The translations under genes and the position numbers were made by a program. A stretch of DNA of 64,000 bases, taken from NCBI GenBank assembly GCA_026168455.1, contig CM047426.1:41930307-41994306 (forward strand). The letters run 5' to 3'. The stretch is from Theocolax elegans (taxonomy: Eukaryota; Arthropoda; Insecta; Hymenoptera; Cerocephalidae). Shown one piece after another: positions 58,459 to 64,000 of the stretch. How positions within the stretch are numbered: position 1 is the first letter of the stretch; each line of letters starts with the position of its first letter. The notes under the pieces were generated by a model. The model was given only the letters and a program-made list of their open reading frames with translations, was not told where the DNA came from and ran no database searches.

Positions 58459-58816
58459 TGTAGACATTAAAAGGAAAAAAAAAAAAAAAAAACTAGCCGA
58501 TACGCGGAAAATTTGCACGGTTGACGTTCGGACTAACGTAGCCGGAGGGATAACTCTCCCACCCAGCGTCGTCGGCGGCGAGCCGAGTGTGCGGCCGTAA
58601 GACCCGCTCAACGGTCCAGCTAAGCTGGGCCGCCGGCAGCCCCTCTCCCACGAGGGGAAGCTAGCGAATATAGGGGCGCGACGAGAGGAGAACGATTCAT
58701 TGTCCGTCGGGCTGCAAACAGAATTGTTTCCTTTGCGATCATTTGTCTTTATTTTTAATAAATTCCATTTCAAGTTGAACTGTGTGAAAATTTATTAACC
58801 CGTTGGTCTTCCTACA
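58459..58816 (+). repeat. 3' LTR of Gypsy element 3
   Basis: Starts TGTAGACATT, with A18, and ends CTTCCTACA. It matches the 5' LTR except for one base near the start, one near 58,653, and poly-A length. Confidence 0.95.
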
Positions 58817-59069
58817 ATAATTTACACTACAAACACAAATTTAATTAAATTATTTAAAAAAAGTAGGGGTATTTACGAAATAGTGTAAATCCCGTATGGT
58901 TTGCAATAAAATAATTATTTCGCTAGCTATCCCAAACGACAATTTTTTCAGCATAATATATTTATTTTACCCTAAAAAGTACTAAATAAATAATTTATGT
59001 TGTTAACAAGTTGAAATAATTTATATTTCCTTTTTTAAATAAATTGAACGAAAAGGAAATGAAAATTTA

Positions 59070-59195
59070 ATTATTTAACTTGCTAACAAGTCTAAGCAAT
59101 TAAATTCATACACCGAATTATTTTACTCAGACACACCAAAAATTATTTATAACCAATTATTTAACTAACAAACAAGTCTAAATAATTGGTAAAAA
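59070..59195. repeat. Two further copies of the ACTTGC..CAAGTCTA repeat
   Basis: TTATTTAACTTGCTAACAAG (59,073) and TTATTTAACTAACAAACAAG (about 59,158) belong to the array split by Gypsy element 3. Each copy has a small inverted pair ACTTG/CAAGT. Confidence 0.6.
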
Positions 59196-59259
59196 TGTGC
59201 AGAGATATATTTTTCCTTTTTTTTTAAGAGAATTAATTATGTTATGAAAAATAGTGTCA

Positions 59260-60660
59260 AATTACCCAAGTCACATGTGTTGAATAGTTGTAATTTAAAG
59301 AACAAATTAACTGATTTGATTACACCAGACAATTACATAATGGTCAGTTTGGATGTAGTTTGATTGTTTACTAAGACACTAATTGAATGAATAAAAAATA
59401 GCATAGAAAGAAGACATGATCAAATTTTTAAAAACTTTAACTTACCATCAAATGAATTTTTAGATGCAACAGATTTTTTAATACATAATACATTTTTTCA
59501 ATTTAATAATAAATACTATCAACAAATACAAGGTACACCCATGGGTAATCCTTGTTCACCTATTTTTTGCTGACATAGTAATGGTAGATTTAGAAGTAGA
59601 TTGTTTGAGTAAATTATCATTCAAACAGTTGATATATTTTAGATATGTTGACGACATAATCACTATAATCCCGAAAGATAAATTATCAGAAATGATTAAA
59701 ATATTCAATTCTTACCACAAAGCTACAATTTACATATGAGACAGAGGCAAATGATAAACTTAATTTTCTTTAATTGGAATTAATCAAAAAATTAAACAAA
59801 ATTTTAGTTGACTGGTATCACAAACCAACTTTTTCTGGCAGAGTATTGAATTTTAAATCTGAACATCCTTTAACACAGAAAAGATCCATGGTATACTCGT
59901 TAGTTGATAAGTCTATTTTACTCTCTCACAAACAATTTCATCATAAAAATATTGAGTTTGTTAAAAAAATATTGCAAGATAATAATTATCCGTAAAATTT
60001 TATAATTAGTAATATACATAAACGTATACATAATAATGATTTAAAAGATAATATGAACAATAATGCGTTAAATAAGAACAAAAAAAGTAGAGTATGTCTG
60101 TCATTACCGTATGTTCCTAAATTATATGAAAATTTAGCAAAAAAAAATTAGAAAATACAATATTCATACAGTATCTAAGATTGTTAATACACTTAGTCAG
60201 GTTATTCAGAGAGGAAAAGATAAAACTAAAAAAATAGAACGACAGGGAATAGTATATAGAATTAATTGTATTGATTGTGATGCATCTTATGCAGGAGAAA
60301 CAAAAAGAATGTTAAAAATTAGGATTTGTGAACATATTTAAAAAGTTCTAATATGTTCAAGATGAACAATGTGTTATTAACAATCACATTAATGAACTTG
60401 GTCACAAAATGGATTTCTATAATGTTCATATTTTAGACACAGACAGAAATTGGAGAAAAAGAATAATCTCTGAAACTCTACATATAAATATACAAAAATA
60501 ACCTATCAATAAAAAAGAAGATGTTAACAAATTACAATCAATATACGAGACCTTAGTACATAAATTCATACAGAAATAAACTTCACTTAAAGCAGTATTT
60601 GGCTCTCTCTTTTTAAAAAATTTAAATTATCCCGCGTTTATTTTTATTTTTACAGAAAGC
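59260..60660 (+). pseudogene. Penelope-like element: RT and GIY-YIG endonuclease, degenerate
   Basis: Frame-shifted pieces show RT motif A (MVSLDVV...LFTKTL, about 59,340-59,380), the motif YYQQIQGTPMGNPCSP (about 59,515-59,565), the catalytic RYVDDIITIIP (59,641-59,673, Asp-Asp present) and the downstream WYHKPTFSGRVLNFKSEHP (59,811-59,867). After a linker, GIVYRINCIDC and SYAGETKRMLKIRI carry the GIY-YIG nuclease (about 60,247-60,335). The 3' UTR to about 60,660 matches that of the minus-strand fragment at 4.4-5.1 kb. Several stops and frameshifts make it inactive, and the 5' end is missing. Confidence 0.85.
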
Positions 60661-61122
60661 TAGTTTACCGATCAGTATTATATATATAGTAATTGTTTGT
60701 CTAGTTTGAATCAGTTTTGTTTTGACAGTTTCTATATTCGTATCGTTCATAAGTTTATAATGTGTTTATTATTGTTCTATTATTTATTATTATTTATTTT
60801 ATTTATTAATTTATTTAAATTATAATCGGTATGTATAATAAAATAGTAAATAAAAATGAAAAGAAGTGCAGATACTGTTTTGACAATAAAACTCCGGTTT
60901 CTGTGAGTATTCTATGAACATGCTTCAGCTTTTCTACTATAAATAATTGTTCAATATCTTAATTGCAGATTATAGTTATATTTTATTTGACAAATCTGTT
61001 TATGGATAATATGACATAATTTAAGAACAGGTATTATTTTATTTACTAATTATTCATTGTTAACATACGTCCAAGGTGATTGTAAATTAATGTAAAACCT
61101 TTATTTTTTTTTAATAAAGAAA
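60661..61122. other. AT-rich DNA 3' of the Penelope-like element
   Basis: Rich in TTATTA repeats (60,770-60,830). No coding signal. It may include the element's terminal repeat, given the ribozyme-like motif that follows. Confidence 0.35.
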
Positions 61123-61166
61123 TGCGCCTGAAGAGGGAAACAAAAATGCTTCCGAAACGTTGTGCA
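61123..61166 (+). ncRNA. Hammerhead-ribozyme-like motif (candidate)
   Basis: In order: TGCGC, CTGAAGA (61,128-61,134), a stem GGGA/TTCC with loop, GAAA (61,154-61,157), CGTT, then GTGCA able to pair with TGCGC. This is the order of a type I hammerhead with a vanishingly short stem III. Its position 3' of a Penelope-like element fits known hammerheads in that group. The helix III geometry is doubtful, so this stays a candidate. Confidence 0.4.
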
Positions 61167-61169
61167 AAA

Positions 61170-61727
61170 AATTATAATTGACTCGTTAAATCAATCGCTA
61201 ATATCAAGAAATAAATTAGAGAGAGTTTATTTGTTTATTATTCTATTATATTATTATTGTGACACGCTGTAACTTGTACATGAATTTACGAAATATACGT
61301 AGTTTTAGTATTTTATTGTGCAAGTTTAAAAATTCTGCAACAGAAATTGTTTATCAAGTTAGAAAAGTTTTATGTCTGTATGTAAATTGCTATTGCGAGT
61401 GTGCCTTTTTGCTTTGCGTTACTGCGTCTAACTTTAATTATTGCTTGGTTTGATGATATTTTTCATTATATAATTAATGTATGAGTGATTTAACTGCATG
61501 CAGATATCAATCTAGTGACTACTCACTATCTGTCGTTGATGCTTATATTCATTATGGTATAGTATGCTTGTTGTTTCATCATTTGTATTGCGAGATATTT
61601 AACTTATGTGCGTATTTTCTGTTCCTTTCACATTGTGAAACGTGTGTAATTCAGTACTTTTTATTTTTATTTCTTACTGTTTCGATTTTGAGTTTTATTT
61701 TTATTAGTTGCTTTTAAGTACTTAATT
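61170..61727. other. Leader of a non-LTR element or anonymous DNA
   Basis: Short T-rich, Cys/Phe-rich frames (61,259-61,453 and 61,481-61,717) look non-coding. Position just before ORF1 suggests a 5' UTR. Confidence 0.35.
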
Positions 61728-62362
61728 TTGCACAGAGACCGAATGCGTCAATTTTTAGAAACTTTAGAAATGTCTTTTAACGAAAATAGTTCAACAACTG
61801 GTGAATCTTCGTCTATACTTCAAAGACAGCAAACTTTCTCTCTATCCCTAACTCAAAATATTCCAAACGATTGGTCGGGCATGTCAGATTCTGATAAAAT
61901 GACAACGATTTTATCCAGAACGACACAAAATCACAATAAAGGTACTAATCAGCTCGATTGTCTAAAGTGTCTTATGGGTGAAAATGTCTCTCGTATGGAT
62001 AAAATTGAAGCCCAATTGGAGAAAATGAAAGCCATTTGTTCTATGCCACTTGGATCTGAATTAAAGGTGTCAGACATCCCAGTCAATTGCACTCAACTTC
62101 CGAGAGATTTGTTTTAGCCAAATTGAATCGTCTAAAGCTTTCTTGTTTTGAGAATGACATAATTAAAGTTTGCAAATTTGAACTCAAGCGCCAGGTTTTA
62201 AATAACTCTTCTACATCTCACCCTACTACACCAAGGTTCATGTCGTCTATATATCGTCTGTTTGTTCAAACCAAAAGTAGAGCTCGCGAATTAAATTATA
62301 AAAATGTCTGGTCTAGAAATGTCAAATTTATGTTCGTTGCAATGGCCACACTGACACTATAA
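61728..62362 (+). pseudogene. Non-LTR retrotransposon ORF1
   Basis: The first frame (to 62,117) has an N-terminal Ser/Thr-rich part, then DWSGMSDSDKMTTILSR and a coiled-coil segment (ENVSRMDKIEAQLEKMKA). It shifts near 62,110 into a frame with LAKLNRLKLSCFENDIIKVC and FMSSIYRLFVQTKSRARELN, a layout like the nucleic-acid-binding half of ORF1 proteins of Jockey- or I-type elements. No zinc knuckles are visible before the foldback insertion. One frameshift; family level is an inference from layout and the following ORF2. Confidence 0.55.
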
Positions 62363-62427
62363 CTATCTCTACCCAACTTAACCCGTTTCCGCCGAGAACG
62401 CCACTCGCGGTACCCCAGTCTTTGAGA

Positions 62428-63394
62428 GCTTGTAACTGATGTTAAAAACGTCAGAAAAAAAATAGAAGGTCATATTCTGAAAGTTGAAAGTCTGCTCTTT
62501 CCGATGGTGCTTAGCAAAATTAAAAAAAAAAATTTTTACTATTGCAAAATTCAATTGAAAAAAAAACATGAATTTTTGACCCATTTTTTTTTTTTGAAAT
62601 CGAGTTTGCAAAAGGTTTCCCGAGTGGGATCGACTTGGAACCTCATTAACTGGTGGAATAAATGTTTAAATAAGAGGATCTCATGGTTTCCGAATTGATT
62701 TTTTACCTGGAGTTTTCAAAATGGCGCCTTGATTGCAAAATTTTTGTCAATATAAACGTAGTCACCATGCATGAATGTAGTTATTTCGAGAATCAGTTAA
62801 GAAATTTTTATTCATAAAATATTACATTTCCAGAGAAATTGACAAGAATAAAATAATCTTAGAATTAATCGTAGAATAAATGGAAATTTTTTTGAATTTT
62901 TTTGAGCAACTTATGAATTTTGCATTAATTTACCTTTTGCAAAAATACACAAATTTTCTTGAAAGGTTGTGAAAAAATTCAGGTGCTTTCTTTGAGTAAT
63001 TCTAAGAACTTTTTCTCTCTTGACAATTTTTCCAGAACCCCAAAGTTATCGAATAAAAAATTCACAAATATATTGACAAAATTTTGCAATCAAGGCGCCA
63101 TTTTGAAACTCCCAGGTAAAAAATCAATTCGGAAACCATGAGATCCTTTTATTTAAACATTTATTCCACCGGTTAATGAGGTTCCAAGTCGATCCCACTC
63201 GGGAAACCTTTTGAAAACTCGATTTCAAAAAAAATGGGTCATAAATTCATGTTTTTTTTTTCAATTGCATTTTGCAATAGTAAATTTTTTTTTTTTTAAT
63301 TTTGCTGGGCACCATCGCAAAGAGCAGACTTTAAACTTTCAGAATATGACCCTCTATTTTTTTTCTGACGTTTTTAAAGTCAGGATGTACAAGC
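62428..63394. mobile_element. 967-bp foldback element inside the non-LTR element
   Basis: The left arm (about 62,428-62,755) and right arm (about 63,069-63,394) are long inverted copies. They share AAAAACGTCAGAAAAAAAAT at the outer side and, further in, ATGGCGCCTTGATTGCAAAA with its complement. The outer ends share GCTTGTA. The spacer of about 315 bases is AT-rich. There is no coding capacity and no target duplication was seen. Confidence 0.8.
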
Positions 63395-63414
63395 AAATTG
63401 TCAACCAGGTCCAT

Positions 63415-64000
63415 TAGCCGTTTTCTCATCTGATCCTTGCTTAAGAGTTGCTCAACTTAATGTTAATTCCTTGAAGGATCACTTCAACGATATTAAAGAT
63501 TTTATTTCTGATGGATCTATCGATGTTCTTTTATTATCCGAAACATGGCTTAAACCAAGATAGCCTACTCCTCTTTTTAATGTTCATAATTACGTGTGAA
63601 TTAGAAATGATAGAAATATTAAATCGCCAGGAGGTACGAGAGCTTTTGTGCAGGGAGGTGGAGTGGCTTACTATGTTCGTAATACCATTTCCTTTAAGAT
63701 TCTTTCCAAATCTGAGAACTTGTATATTAATTCAACTGAATATCTTTTTCTTGAGTTGGCCCCTTGTTCCAATCAAAAGATTCTTATGGCATCAGTTTAT
63801 CGTCGTCCTAAGGGCCATGTTTTGTCTGGAGTATTTCAAGTGCTTGGAGATTTAATTCATTTGTATTCCGATATTATTTTGGCAGGAGATCTTAACTCTG
63901 ATTTAATCAGTGATAATTATTATGCTTGTCACCTTAGAGGCTTGATTGGTGATCTAAACTTGTATTTGGCCCCTTACGGTCCTACGCATCACCGCGATTT
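63415..64000 (+). pseudogene. Non-LTR retrotransposon ORF2, endonuclease domain (runs off edge)
   Basis: The frame includes the AP-endonuclease-like motifs in order: LRVAQLNVNSLKDH (catalytic Asn), DVLLLSETWLKP (Glu), GGGVAYYVRN, SVYRRPKG (Tyr), IILAGDLNSDL (Asp, Asn) and THHRDF (His). Two stops, TAG at 63,561 and TGA at 63,597, interrupt it; otherwise it is open to the right edge. The endonuclease nicks the target for target-primed reverse transcription. Its RT should lie beyond the window. Jockey or a related clade is likely. Confidence 0.88.

Larger units (their letters stand above)
53451..58816 (+). mobile_element. Ty3/Gypsy LTR retrotransposon (element 3), young
   Basis: It is bounded by LTRs of 354 and 358 bp with TGTA...TACA ends and an ATAA target duplication (53,447-53,450 and 58,817-58,820). 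The LTRs differ at two bases plus four A's in a poly-A tract, so insertion was recent. The coding region is full length in order: SAP, capsid, CCHC, protease, RT, RNase H, integrase. No envelope-like frame follows. Confidence 0.95.

Noticed and set aside
62378..62698. Phe/Lys-rich frames on both strands
   Set aside because: They arise from poly(T)/poly(A) runs in the arm of the foldback element.

Overview
The window is a eukaryotic, insect-like genomic segment made almost entirely of nested transposable elements. It is AT-rich with islands of microsatellite, has no compact bacterial-style gene arrangement, and carries Helitron, Penelope-like (PLE), Ty3/Gypsy, non-LTR and palindromic DNA-transposon remnants. 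That mix is typical of arthropod, perhaps hymenopteran, heterochromatin. I could not identify a complete host gene. The only host-like candidates are two small minus-strand exons near 11.0-11.8 kb. No tRNA, rRNA or CRISPR array was seen.

Layout. 0-5.9 kb: at least two degenerate Helitrons (helicase tail at 2-283; Rep plus helicase at 695-4189, split by a 561-bp palindromic element), a minus-strand PLE 3' end with a GIY-YIG endonuclease (4440-5105), and a further Helitron internal fragment (5258-5840). 5.9-11.8 kb: mostly anonymous DNA with worn members of a palindromic repeat family. 11.78-19.04 kb: a 7.26-kb unit bounded by inverted terminal regions built from 122-bp tandem repeats. It contains two minus-strand pieces of a protein family I recall as uncharacterised and repetitive in insects. 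It has been invaded by a palindromic element, a foldback element and a TTAA-flanked piggyBac-like MITE, and it carries a recent 1.2-kb duplication. 19-31 kb: a badly decayed minus-strand Ty3/Gypsy (gag at about 30.9 kb to integrase at 21.8 kb), split by about 4 kb that holds two more palindromic elements.

31.8-51.2 kb: a second Ty3/Gypsy (plus strand) with 1.77-kb LTRs, TG..CA ends, a primer-binding site and a polypurine tract. Its reverse transcriptase is interrupted by a 10.5-kb insertion (36,843-47,365) flanked by TTAA, with GGGGGTGCCATA inverted ends. That insertion shows no transposase. It carries a 12-monomer satellite with a three-monomer higher-order repeat and GC-rich dyad cores, plus a 1.5-kb tandem duplication. 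It is the most unusual object in the window.

51.2-58.8 kb: an unrecognised minus-strand reading frame with two stops, a long hairpin, and a third Ty3/Gypsy (53,451-58,816). This one is young: its LTRs differ by two substitutions plus poly-A length, and it has an ATAA target duplication. It is broken by only one frameshift at the RT catalytic motif and one nonsense codon. 59-64 kb: a plus-strand PLE related to the one at 4.4-5.1 kb, a hammerhead-like motif, and a non-LTR retrotransposon whose ORF1 and ORF2 are separated by a 967-bp foldback insertion. ORF2 runs off the right edge.

The genes do not form a pathway. The window records successive insertions, and their relative order can be read from the nesting.
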